DNA from: Sycobia sp. Sy_11
Taxonomy: Eukaryota; Arthropoda; Insecta; Hymenoptera; Epichrysomallidae
Assembly (NCBI GenBank): GCA_018907035.1
Contig: JACCIC010000139.1
Coordinates: 1 to 64,000, forward strand
Direction: 5' to 3'
DNA length: 64,000 bases
Positions 11,858 through 25,000 of the stretch are shown here, in pieces (within the stretch, counting starts at the first letter, position 1; the number at the start of each line of letters is the position of its first letter). A program made the translations under genes and the position numbers. The notes beneath the pieces were generated by a model, which saw nothing but the letters and a program-made list of their open reading frames with translations, did no database searches and had not been told where the DNA came from.

Positions 11858-12095
11858 CTGCAAAGGGATTTATTGAGTTATTGATTTATTGATTCTTATT
11901 CTTCTTCTTCTTCTTTTTATTAGTATTATTATCAACATCGCTATATGATTATTCTAGTAGGTGTGATTTAAATCGTTTGTATATTATTCGTATATGTTGT
12001 AAATAGCGTGTTCCTATAGAGCTCAACTAATGAAATCAATATGACATTACAGATATATAGAATTTCACAGCTATTCTGAAAGTGAACAATTGAAC

Positions 12096-12147
<52 letters not shown>

Positions 12148-15100
12148 GAAATTTTGATTAAGAATGCGGACCGGCAGGTGGAGTGCAGTTTATGTACGAA
12201 TGCTCTCCTACAAAATTACCGCGGTTAATATACAAGACCGATCAATGTTAAAAAATCATAATATTCTACACGTTTTTCGTAGCATACTTTCTCTGAAGAA
12301 ATCATAGTGAATTCGACAATTGTATAATTAATTTGGCGCGTTTCTGGTTAATTAGAAGAAAGTGCATAATTTTCAAAATAAATTAATTTTTTTTAATGGG
12401 CACTTTAGAATTTACACAGGGACTATAGAATTTCATACAACCACATATTCGTCTAATGAGTTTCGATATTTTGAAAGTTTGAATCGAAGCGTATGGTAAG
12501 AAAAATCCTCTAAAGCTTCGCAGGAAGTAAAATTCTTAGATGAGAGATGGCCTATGAAAACATGGGTAAGAGAGAAGCAAAGTCTATGGCGCTTCTGTCT
12601 CGGATTAGGAATAAGTCGTCTTATAAGACAGAGCGGCGCTGAAATATATATATATATATTATACACTGTGTCATCAGCTCAAGCTGTCGATTGAATCTAA
12701 ATGAATCATATATTTTAACAGCGGAAATTGCATCAAGAAAACTTCATTTGACTCTATATATTTGAGAAAGTCAATATTATATCTAGATATTGCGATGCAT
12801 AAAAATAAAAACATGTAGTATTAAGAAATTTCTAAAAATATTCAATACTATTAATGTATATATTGTGAAAATATAAGTACTATTCGAATAAGTAAACAAA
12901 AAGAAGAAATTGGTGTAGAGATACAGCAATTCGAAGGTATTTTATGATATTTTTCCATAAAACTACATTAATTTTCTACTTGGATTTTACTCGCCTTGTT
13001 CACGTGTAAGTATATATATTAAGTTTTAATAGCTAGAATTCCAGATGTAAAAGAGCCTCAAAGATACGCTTTTTTTACAATCGCGCATCACTAATTGTTT
13101 TTCCGTTGATTTAGAAAAATTCTGCGGTGTAAAGTTGACGCGGAAAAATGGATGCGGACTTTAATAGTCGGGCGATATTGTGCGACGGAAATGGAAGTGC
13201 GTTAACGATAGTTAATAAAAATAACGAAAATATAGGGATAGTGGAGGATTTGATGTTGTATATGTCGAGAAATTTTTAGCGAGAAGGCAACGAAGAAGAT
13301 AGAAGCGTTAACGATATTTTTTGAATTTCCAGGAGATAATAGATATAATAAATAATCGGGAAAATGATTTACGAGAAAAAATTTTTTTTTTTTACATAAT
13401 TCGCCTGTAACGTGCGTGGATGAGTTTTCAATTAAATTATTAATAACCATCAAGGAATTTAAGATTTTCATTATATATTTCAACCGGTATATAAGCGCTT
13501 TTAAACATTCTATGCTTTTGTTCGTTCTTGCTTCGATCGCTGAAAATATCTGAGCCACAAGATAGCTAAAAAGAGTAATTTAAATATGAATCGTAATTGA
13601 TACGTGGATAAGCAGCTCGAAAAGTAATGGCGAAGATTTAAAAATCCAAACGTATGCATTTTCAAATTAATATCGAGCTTCCACGAGATACATCCGTTCT
13701 TGACTGCGTCGAACCCTGGACTTTTCGAAAATCGACCGTTTCTCCACACGTTCTCCAGGAAAGTATGCAAAAGCAGCAATTCGCCGCGATTTATAACAAT
13801 GTCGTCATTATCACTTACTCACTTACACACACTCACTTACCGGTGCAAGGCCTGGACACTCGTACACCGTGTAATCACCCTCCTCGTTCTCCTCGTCGCT
13901 CTCCGCCTCGGACACCGAGCCTGGATCGCGAGTCGTCGATGCCCTGCTGGCGGATCAAGAATTTTCAACCATCGTTACGCGAATGAGTCGGCGACTGGGA
14001 TTTTTTTTTTTTTTTTTCGGGGCAGTTCAAGCGCCCGAGCGGTGTAAGATTCGATTTTCAAGCTTGGCAAGATTGGCAAGCTCGCGTAATTTTGTGAGCG
14101 TCGCGCTTAAAAGGTCATTTTACAGCCGCAAATTATTGAAGGGGCGTCAGAGATTAGAGCATTTTCATGATTCAAGTTCAAATCTATCTAGTGTCTATGT
14201 TTATGAGACTTAAAAATAAACCAATCAACATTGTAACATAATTCAAAAGATTATTATATTAATTTTTAAGTATTACTCCAGTATATATTTATTGTTATAG
14301 CATCGGCTTGACTCGGGAGTCGCGCTCGCAGCGCCTTAAGATATTGTCACGAAAATACATATAAGGCTGTTCATCAATCACAATGGGGATTAAGCTCTAT
14401 TTAAACAATTCTTTATCAAGTACGTGATATGGAAGAATTTCGAATTATTCTAATTATTGGAATGCTTTCTATACCATATATAATCTATACGGGGGAAAAA
14501 AAAACAAAAACAAATCACGTTTTGCAAAAAATGTCGTACGAAAGATTAAAAAAAAAAAAAAAGAGAGGAAGGAAGACAAAAGCCCTCCCCCGACCAACGC
14601 ATCGAAACTCACTTTTCCATAGCGATGATCTGCTGCTTCTGATGCTGGAAATGGTACATTTGGGCGGATTGGGCCAGTCGCTGGTCACCCGAGGGCGAGA
14701 CGTCCTTGTTCGGGCCCGTCACACCGTAGGCCGGATACTCCACGTCCGCCGCGGCCTTCGACACACGCTGGATTCTGCACGGCGGCGATGCGCGACGCAA
14801 GGCCAATGGAAATAAAGAGATGAAAGACAAAAACAAAAAAAAAAACGTAAATAAAATGAACCGACAAGGAGTTGAGCGTGCTTTCGCACGGATTGCGTTT
14901 TTTTTTTCTTTTTTATTTTGAATCGAGCATTTCGGCGCGGAAAGAGGAGTTGAATTTGTCTTTATTCATTCAAGATTTCTCGCGCACTTTGAATTTACGC
15001 GGGAAGTCGAGCGAGTCGACGGAGATGAAAATTTCCTACACCTTGGGGGTAATATGCTCATTCCAAATACGCGTTCTCGTATGAAGGGTTCGAAAAGAAT

Positions 15101-15983
15101 CGACTCGAAATCATTATAACCGCTCTATTCCCGTTTATCCCGAGCATTACAAATTAATAAGGCAAAGTTACAAGCCCAATTTTTCGTATTTATTCTTATT
15201 ATATTGGCTTCTATATTATATGGAAGTATATATTGTATTATATATTGTATTTGATGACGCAATATTGTAATTCATGCTATATTGAAGAATTTTTTATTTC
15301 AAACTAAAGATAAATTCGTAATTTCAATAAAATATTTAGTTAATGAGTTTCAGTCGAGACCTTATTTGAAATAAATAATATTTTTTTCAATTAAAACTAA
15401 ATCATTTCTACTGGATACATTTAATTAAATATTTATATAAATTTGCGCTATTCTTATATCAGCCAACGCAAAATATTTATTTCTTGATTAATTTAAATAC
15501 TTTCATAAATCAGAGAACAGATAAGTCATTGTTTTCCAAGTCTAAATGAAACGTTTGCATCAACTTCAAATCGAAGCCATCCCTCCCCCCGCCCCATTAA
15601 CATATAAAATTCATCAATCATATATAGCTTTTCTAAAAGTCCCCAGCTAAAAAGTAAAAATTCACCCCTCGCCCAGAATGGCAGAAGATGGTCTCATCGT
15701 GATTCACTTTATATCAGTAGCACCGGTGTCGTTTCAAAAACTGAGAGATGCAAACGCAGATTTCATCGCGACACGACTCGCATTTACATATATATATATA
15801 CGCGAGCGCCCGACTGCATTTCGGCTCGTACTACTTATTTCACAATTTCATTTTAAACTCCGCGCAGCAGCGCTTTTGCGGATTGGTCGAGGGAGGCATT
15901 TATTTTGCATTCCTTTACTAGTACACGGAGTCACTTTCGTAACAGAAATTCAAAACGAATTCGTATATACGCGATTTTAATAA

Positions 15984-16031
<48 letters not shown>

Positions 16032-19000
16032 CTTTCTTTATTATATACAGCTTTAATTATCTCGAGGCCAAGAAAATCCGAGCTCGGTTTTCACGATGAC
16101 TTGATTTTCCCTACTTTTAGCGAGCAAGTTTTACATTAGTAGTTTAACAAGCGTGTGAATAGTAGCGGGTGTGATCGTAATATTTACCTGCACCAAGTCA
16201 GACTTATCAACACCAGGGCAAACATTGCCGCAGCGCTGCATCCAGCTACAACGGCTAAAATGAAACGATTGGTAAATGTTATTTTTTAATAAAGTGATTT
16301 TTTTCTTAATAATTATATAAGTACATTTGCGCTGGGATGAATTTAAAAAAATCCATAGTTGTAAGAATCTAATACTAATATCATACTCGGAAAAATATGA
16401 AAATGGTTGGGGCTTTGAAAAGGGATTTTTATGCTTTTAATCCTTTGCGAAAATATAGTTAAATCAGAAAGTTTTTATAAAAATTTATACTTTGTACAAA
16501 ATAATTAGTATACTAAAGGAAAATTTCACAGATTCAATTAAATGGGTATTTAAATCTTCTATAATTTTTAAATATATGTTATACTGTTAATTTATTGAAT
16601 TTGAAAGAAATCTTTCAAACGACGTGTTTAAATAAAGTCATTATAACATTTTTTTTTTAATTAAGAAACTATTTATTTGTCCCAAATTTTGTTTATAATA
16701 CATGTGTGAAGTATGCCTTCACACATAAGTAAGATCAATAAATTTATTCATCGTTATTATGTAGTGCAAAAAATTTCCGTATATTCAAACAAATAAAACG
16801 TTGTTTCAATTACGAATGTAGTTGTATATAGGTAGATATATCTTTTGCTTTACGTCTATCCACGAAAATATGCTCGAATTATATGTATGTAAATAATAAA
16901 CACTAAAGTTGATTTGAAGCAACGAACAAAAGAAAAATGCGAAATACTTTACAATGCAAGGCATTATTCCATGTAGTTTGGCTTTCATCCGACTACAAAT
17001 AAAAACATAAAATAAAATACATTGTATGCAGTAATGTTTCAAAGTTGAATTATTCAATATAAAGTTTTAAAATGTATCAAGTATTATGAAATGGTTAAAC
17101 TCGGTTTTCTAGATAAATAATACGAGGCTGTCAAAAAGTATGCAACGACGAATTACGAAAAGTGCAAAGAGAAATGACGTAGAAAAGTCGAAGTGAAAGA
17201 AAACAAATACAATAAAAAGAATTACTTAAATATTTCTGTATTCTCGTCGATCTCAGACATAGTTATAAATTTAAAGGTCTCAGACGGTATAAAGATCTTT
17301 CTTGCTTTTACCGGCACTGCGTTCGTCACTCACTCGATAAATTGAAATTAAATCAACGAATTTCTTTTTTCAAACGCTACTTATGTTTGAGCAGTCAATC
17401 ATTCAATGATATTAAATAATCCTAGGGAATTGAATTTATTGAAACGGAACCTTTTACGATATTAATTATAGAAAATTGAAAAATCAAGAAACTTTCTGTA
17501 CACAGTAGTGTTTGAAAAAAATAAGTTTCGTTTTTGAAAATATAAATTAATATTTTTAAGAACTTTTATTCAAATAGACATCAAGTTTTTATGTACAGTA
17601 ATTAATAAGTTGAAAAATGTTGTGAAAAAAAAATGTTTATCTCGCATAAAAATAAAGTGTAAAAGTATCAAAGATTACCAGATTCTGAGTTTACAAAACA
17701 TCTTCTGAAAGGCAACTGTTTTACTTTGTCGAAAAACATATCCTTTATAGCGATAAAGCATTCAATCGTACTTTTATCAGTTTTGAATTTTTTTTCTCTG
17801 TCTCATCATCGGATTTCTCTGACGGCAAGCGCTGGCTTTGAAATGCTTTTGTTACGGCTGCTTTAAATTCTACTGCTCCTGCTACTTGAGCTCCGTTACA
17901 GTCAATATCTATTATCGTTCGATCCTATACAGAAAGTTCACGATAGTCGCATTCCCGTCGGTATTATGCGTAACGAAAAGTTGATTTTTTTTTTTTTGTT
18001 GTTTAGAGAGGAATACCGGGATGAAAACGATAGTGCACGTAAAATTTTGATAAAAATTAAGATGTCTATTTCTTTGAACAAACGTCGGAGTGCGCGAAAC
18101 TTATTGAAACAATATTTCAATTGAGAATGTGCGTATTTTAAACTTTCTCGGTATTTTCCAATTTTTGCCAAAGTTTGCTAAACATCGCTTAATGTGTAAA
18201 ATTGGAGCACTTCGAAAAGTTTAACAAAGTATCAGAATAGTATTCGAGACGATTGTGGCAAAATTTAACAACGCTCGATGAAGTCGAGCAAATTTGGTCA
18301 TTGCTTGGAAGATCCGTCTTGAATTTCATTTCTACAAAATACAGAGAAATTCTGGTGAACAATACTGTTGGGCGCCTTAATCTGTCGCTTAAAGCCAGAT
18401 TTGGCGAACTTTGAAAAAATTATACAACAGTTAGATAGAAACTTTCATTATTACTATAGGATCGGATTTGGATACAGTCAAGTCTTGGTCTACAGTCAAG
18501 TATCTTGGATACGATATGTTAGATGCGCTGCTAAGTCTTCCCGTTTGTCAATAGCTAGCTTCAGCAATTAGAGTTGATTCATTTTGGCATAATCAAAAAG
18601 TTACTAACCAAGCTTAGAGACCTATATCGCGCGAAACGCTTTTCATTATTAGTGATTCTGTTTGGCCGTTATATACATATATAATTGTGCGAATTCCTCT
18701 GATTTCGATAACGATAATGAAGATTCTGCTCTGAACTGTAGAACCTGTTGGCAATTTCAATGTCAGAGCGAAGTGAGGCCCAAAAACCGCCGCGGACGCT
18801 GAATCGAAAGTATCGCTCGATGAACATTGCTCTCCAAGCGCAAGAAGAACTAATGCTTGCTTCAGAATTTCATGTTAGCCGTTGATCTATTTTCCAACGT
18901 ATGCACGACCAGCGAATGATTCAAAGGCAAAGGAAGCTCGATTCCCGATGATCCGCAGCCAAGGAACGTGGAGCGTCGCCCTCGCGCTCGCTAAGATGCT

Positions 19001-22000
19001 TCGAAGAGGCCAAGCGATTACTCATTACGAGCTATGAAAGACGAAGGAAGCCATCGCTGCGTCACGATATCGAACTCGATCGAGACAATGGAGCCGGCGC
19101 ACTGCGTACGAGCGGAGACGCGAAAAAAACGATTCTACCGCGCGACGAAGCTCGGCCTCACACTGCCCAAAACGTTAATGATTACTTGGAAATGTCGTTA
19201 CACTCGCCATGTTCCCTAGACATTGCACGGTCCGATTATCATCTGTTCCGTTCGGGGTCACATGTGGCCTGGCTAGCCGGCAGTTACTCCGCTACGAAGA
19301 CGTCCAGAAACGGATGGATTTAGAGATGGACTCGCGAACGGAACAGTTTTAGCGTCAAGGTAATCGAGGTCCACGAGAAAGATGGTAATAAGTGGTAGCT
19401 ATAAAGATGGGAAATACTACGAACGATTTCATTATTTTTCTTTTTTTTATGATTAAAGTTGCATCTTCAAGAAGAAAAAAAAAGCAAGAACTTATAGTTG
19501 CGCGTCTAATATATAAGTACATCGTCAAGATGTCGTGAATCCTTCCATTATACATGCATATACATCTGAAACAGTCGCTGTGGCCAGCCTGTCATTATCG
19601 ATCTCCCTCCCACCCTCTCTCTCTCTCATCCCCCGTCGAGAAGCCACGCAAGAAATGCGCTCGTGCCTCTATGTGTATATATATATATATATATAAATGC
19701 AGAACTATTCGATATCGGGCTCACCGATGAAGTAGATGTCGTTGTTGACCTTGTGCCCGATGGCCACCGCGAGGGGATCCTGATCGGCGCGCCTCTGCGG
19801 CTCCGGCAGCACGCTCAGCTCCGCGAGGCTCGCCCCCGGCAGCGAGGAGCCGTCCTCGAGCTCCTGGGGCCCGGGGAGTCGCTGCTGCTGCTGCTGCTGC
19901 TGCTCCCGGTGCTGGTGCTGTCGCGCCGACTCGGCGACGCTGTTCCTCGGCTGGGCCTCACCGGGGCGGCGATGCTCGGGGGGCGGCGACTGGTGGTGCT
20001 GGTGCCGGGGGCGCTCGTCGAGCCGTTCCGACGTGGCGCCGGGGTCGCGCGCGTCGCCCACGGCGTCCTGGTCCGACGGCCCTGCGGGACGGACGGGCGA
20101 GTCGTGCGTCATTATAAATCAGGCTTATTCGGTTTAACGTCACCGCTACAATGGCAGCTGTCGCGTTTATTTACGCGGGTGTGAGGCAAAAGTTACCTTC
20201 GCGAAAGCCTATACACAGATTACACGGAAATCAGTTTATGTGGATTCTTTAATTGCGATAATAATGATCCTCCGTAGATATTGAAATAAATCGATTAAAA
20301 ATGCATTAATTTTAACTGGGAATTAAAAAATTACACGACTAAAGCAAGTTCTGCCTACGGCTGTACGTTCGACTTATGCTTAGGGCGACTGGTTTCCTTA
20401 TCGAAGCAAATCGATAAATTATCTGTCTATGTAAATGATACGAGGCAAAGAGCAAAAAGGGATATGAAAATGAATTAAGGTGGTTCGAGCACGACCCTCG
20501 AGATGCTGTAGGAATAAATGTTCTTGTTTTTTTTTTCTTAATATATACCATAATATGATATAAAAATTAATACGATAATCTTTTTAATTCGTTTTCAATT
20601 GCAATTGATTTTTCTCAAGTTTTTAACAGGGATAATCAAATAACTTTTTTAATCAATCCGGACGGTGTATCATGGATAGTATTAATTAAAAGTTTAACAA
20701 TTATATTCGTAATACTTCGTTCCTCTTAGTAATCTTCAGTTTCTATATAAAAAAGTTAAATAAACATGTTTAATAAGTATGAAATGTTATATATATATTA
20801 ACAATGTAAGAGATACTATTTTCAAAATGTTTTTTTACATAAAAGACGTTTCGGTTAATTTTTTCCTCTCAAAATCTATGGATTTGTTTTATAAAACACT
20901 TAAGACTGTTGTTTTTCATGTAATTAAAACATAATGTGATTTGTGCTCGAACCACCTCAAAGCCAAATGTTTGTTTAAAAAACTGCAGAATTCTCAATAA
21001 TTCGTTAGAGCCGAGCAAGTGAATATCTACATATTTTAAGTTTATCTTTATTTATTTCTGAAATTCAGTATGATTGATAAGTGAGAAATGTGCACTTTAT
21101 GAATAAGTGAAACTAAGAAAAAAAAGCACTTATTCAACGAATGTGTATATCGATGAAAAAGATAAAATGATTATAAATCGTTTAAAAGGAGATTGTACGC
21201 GCTGTAATTAATATCCGTAGCATTTAGATTATACTTGTATTAGAAGTGTATTACAGTATCATCTGTAATAAAAAAGTCGTCACATTAATAAATATTTTTA
21301 TCCCCTTGCAGTCATTTATAAACAATTATAATTATGATTTTAGACAGAATAAATTTCATTAGCGGAGAGTAATCTAAGTCTGATTGCTAGTGTAATTATA
21401 ATTGTTTGTAACAAGAGTGTAAGAACGATAAAAAAATGTCTTAATTTGAGATGCAACAGTCGACAAAAGCGGATTTTTTCTTAAAAAATCATTGATCGAT
21501 TAAAAGAACATTATCAATGGCAATATACTGAAGGTTAGGTGTGTCAGTTCACAGAGGCGCCTGGTATTCAGAATTAAGGACGATTACATTGAGATAATGT
21601 TAGAAAAGCACAGTTCGACACCCAGTGTCCGTCTGCACAACTGGCTGAGAGCGCTGGAATTACTGACACATATATAGAAAAAGTGACAATCCAATTAAAG
21701 TTTTTGACTAGCTTATCGATTATAATCGCGGATAAATGTACCTTGACGCGTTTTTAAAGAGTAAACTCGAATTGACGAGCTAATGCTCGAATATCCGTAC
21801 ATTATTAATTCCAAATAATATCATCACTGCTCCGCGACGCGAATGCGCGCGAAATCGCCATCGTGGAAGGATCTCAATTAAAGTAGCGCCCACCTCGTTC
21901 GTCGAAGGTCTCGACCTCGTAGTAGCGCGGATCGTTGGGCGCGACGGCGAAGGGCGGCGAGCCGTCGGCGGGATCTGGCGCGGGCCGGTCGAACGCGTAC

Positions 22001-25000
22001 GTGAACTGTGGCCGGCGCTCGAACGCTGCCCCGATGCGCCGCGCGTTCTCCAGCTGCCGGGCGCGCTCCAGGTCGACGTAGTGCGTCTCCGGGTAGTCGA
22101 GCATCGGGTCCTTGCTCAGGCCCGAGGGCAGCAGGCGCGCCTGCAAGAAATGGACGTGTTGATGTATATTCTTTTCTTTTCTTTTTCTTTTTTTTTTTTC
22201 GGAATGCTCCTCCAAATGCTCTTTTTTTTCTTCGTGATTTTTAGAGGATACGTGCCCCTAAATTAACGCATGAGGCGGCAGAGAGCATAGATAAAATTTA
22301 AAAGTTCATTGTAAATCAAGTAAAAAATGTAGAAATAATTGAGACTAAAGTATAAATCGCGTTCAACCAATAGTTGATAGAGTGCAAAATGTGCATCGTG
22401 GAATTTTTGCGTCGTCGAAACAATATTAACAAAGGAAGACTGCTGTAAAGAACTTTATTTTTAGAAAATGTGTTAATACCGATTTAAGTAATTATTGCAT
22501 CCGGGAATCTAAAGTTCTGAAAATACTAATATTTTATATTTTATAATATTGAAATGGCGAGTAGCCATAACAAATGGATTGAAACGAAAAGAAAATGATG
22601 AATGCGATAAGAAAACAGTGATATACTGTTGATAGGATTTTAATGTTTTTAATCAAAATACATGCATTACAATTAAATAAGTCTACTTGAAAAATTATGT
22701 TCATGAAATTTCTTTTTTTCATTATATTATTTGTTTCATTAAAATGTAAAGCAAACTTTTATATCACATCATTATTTTTTTAATCTGTGACATTATAAAA
22801 TGTAGTAAGATATTTTAATAAATACCCCAAGTATAAAAACCTACTGTTGAATGACAAATATTTATTATTTCTATACTCTTGTCGGTTCTTATTGTTTTCA
22901 TACTATGACACCTTCGTACGCGTTTTCTCTGTCCATATCAAAAGATTTTTCATTCACACGTCAATTCGATAATCAATTGTCATCGTGAACGAATTTATTT
23001 CATACATACACACACACACGCGCGCGCGCGCACACACGCACAGACACAATTATATCTATTTATTTTCCTTTAACTAGTATTCAACAGAAATACTATGTTT
23101 TTATCAGAGTGAGAATCTGTAAAAAAATTCATTTAATCTGTTTCTATAGGACCAGCAGTAGTAGCAGACGTCTGTCCACACATAGCTGTTACTACTGATC
23201 TCATGCAGTAATATACGTCTTTATGCTGTCTAGCAGACCTATTACGAAACAACTAAACTTGATACACGCACTGGTAAAAATTATATTTTCTTATAAATAA
23301 TAGTTGAATCACAATATTACAAAAATTCCGATGCAAAGTTAAAGCGGAATGCCTCCTATTAGAAATTGCTCGATTTTCTATAGGAGATGAATACGGGAGA
23401 AATAAAATGTTACGTATTCTCTTAGGCTTATCATTATTAATTTGACCATATGAACCATTTATAATTCATATTTACAATATTTCATATAATTACTATAATC
23501 AGGCCATTACGTAATAATCATTTTCTGACATTTCCAAAATGCCAGACCTAAAGAGTGAAAGGGGATTAGTATTTTTACTTTATTAAATCCTTTCTCTGAA
23601 TAAGTGAGTTAGTTTTGAAATTTTGTGCTTGCATCAAACATATGGAAAATAGCGTTCACAAATTAAATAATCATAACTGTTCAATTGTCTAAGCTTTGCG
23701 CACATTATTATTAGCAAACGCGAAATCGTGACGGGGGTTACCAAAAAAAAAGAAGCCAATAAAAGTAAAATATTTGCCGAAATTTTAAATCTCATAACCA
23801 AGTTTTAATGATAATATTTTATTATATATTTTTCATAACCACTTATTAAGTTTTATTAACTAAGTTACAAAAATTATTATTTATTAAGTATTATTATTAA
23901 GTATCATTATTGTTATTATCATTATCATTACACTTATTAAGTATTATTAACAAAGCAATGCGGTGTATTACAGTGAATGCTGAAAATTATGACGATTTAA
24001 GCGAGGCCATCGTTGTCTCGTATAACTAAATGATTTATTCACATTGTATATAGTAGAAAAAAGCGTTGACGTCTTTCTCTACGAACAAAAAACAATTTAC
24101 GACTGCTGGCAGAGTTCCAAATCGATATCAACATTGTTTTTTGTTTTCGCGCCTGCAGATTTATATGCGATTTTGTCGATGTACAATGTACTTTGCCGAA
24201 ATAAAAATTCGTTCAAAAAAATCGCAAATATAATACTAGTGGAAATTAGTTGCTCAATCATCATGTCGTAAGCATTAAATAAAAATGTAACCTGTGCGCT
24301 TTTTACGTCAGTACTCGTCGATCTGATATTTTGGTCCCTAATGTTACAATGAAAGCTTCTTCAACGTTTGTTGCAAGTGGCATATTGGAATTTAAAAAAA
24401 ATGTATTAGAAAATTTCATCCAATACGGGCTTAAAATAAAAAATCTGTATACACAAGGATTGCTTCTGAGATTCTTAGTATATATAATACAAATAATTTC
24501 CAAATTTAGAATATATTTACAATTTCTCAAAGACTTAATATTAGGATGAAATTAGTGGAATCAGAATATAAAATTCTGTCTACATAAAAATTAGAATTAT
24601 ATTTAATCATCAAATTTTCACAAAAATATGTAGTATAAATGCACAATAAATGTAATAATTAAAAAAAAATAAATAAGAAAAAAACAAAATAAGTAGTAAG
24701 ATTCTTTGTTCCATTAGCAAAAATCTATTTTGAAATCTCTCTACTGATTACGGTGTGTCGTATATTCGATATGCAGGAGAACTTTCTATTCTTCTATGAA
24801 TTTTCGATGCGTATATATAATACGACCGAAATGCTTCTTCTCTCAGCTCGGAAAACATTTCCGATCCCAACTTACAGCATACTTATATATATATATATAA
24901 AATACAGAGGCGAGACGACAAGGAGGCTTAACAGAAAATCGATAACCGAGAGGCGAAGATTATTGGAATTCTGGAGAAGCAATTTGTGTCGCAGCTCGCT

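Larger units (their letters stand above)
16255..19724 (-). other. NPDC1 intron 4
   Basis: 3.5 kb holding a short perfect hairpin (16702-16726), a mariner-end-like stretch near 17126 and a mariner transposase relic (about 18758-19370). The rest is AT-rich without recognisable content. Confidence 0.85.
20082..21893 (-). other. NPDC1 intron 3
   Basis: 1.8 kb containing a 480 bp element with 15 bp inverted ends (20478-20957) and one copy of a dispersed 121 bp repeat (21531-21651). Confidence 0.85.

Noticed and set aside
14429..14815. 128-codon plus-strand frame
   Set aside because: Antisense to NPDC1 exon 6.
19663..20184. 173-codon plus-strand frame
   Set aside because: Antisense shadow of NPDC1 exon 4, whose minus-strand reading is phased with its neighbours and contains the conserved membrane-proximal motif.
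24044..24549. Two open frames (75 and 72 codons) in NPDC1 intron 2
   Set aside because: Non-repetitive but unrecognised, without paired splice sites or a start context; not enough to call a nested gene.
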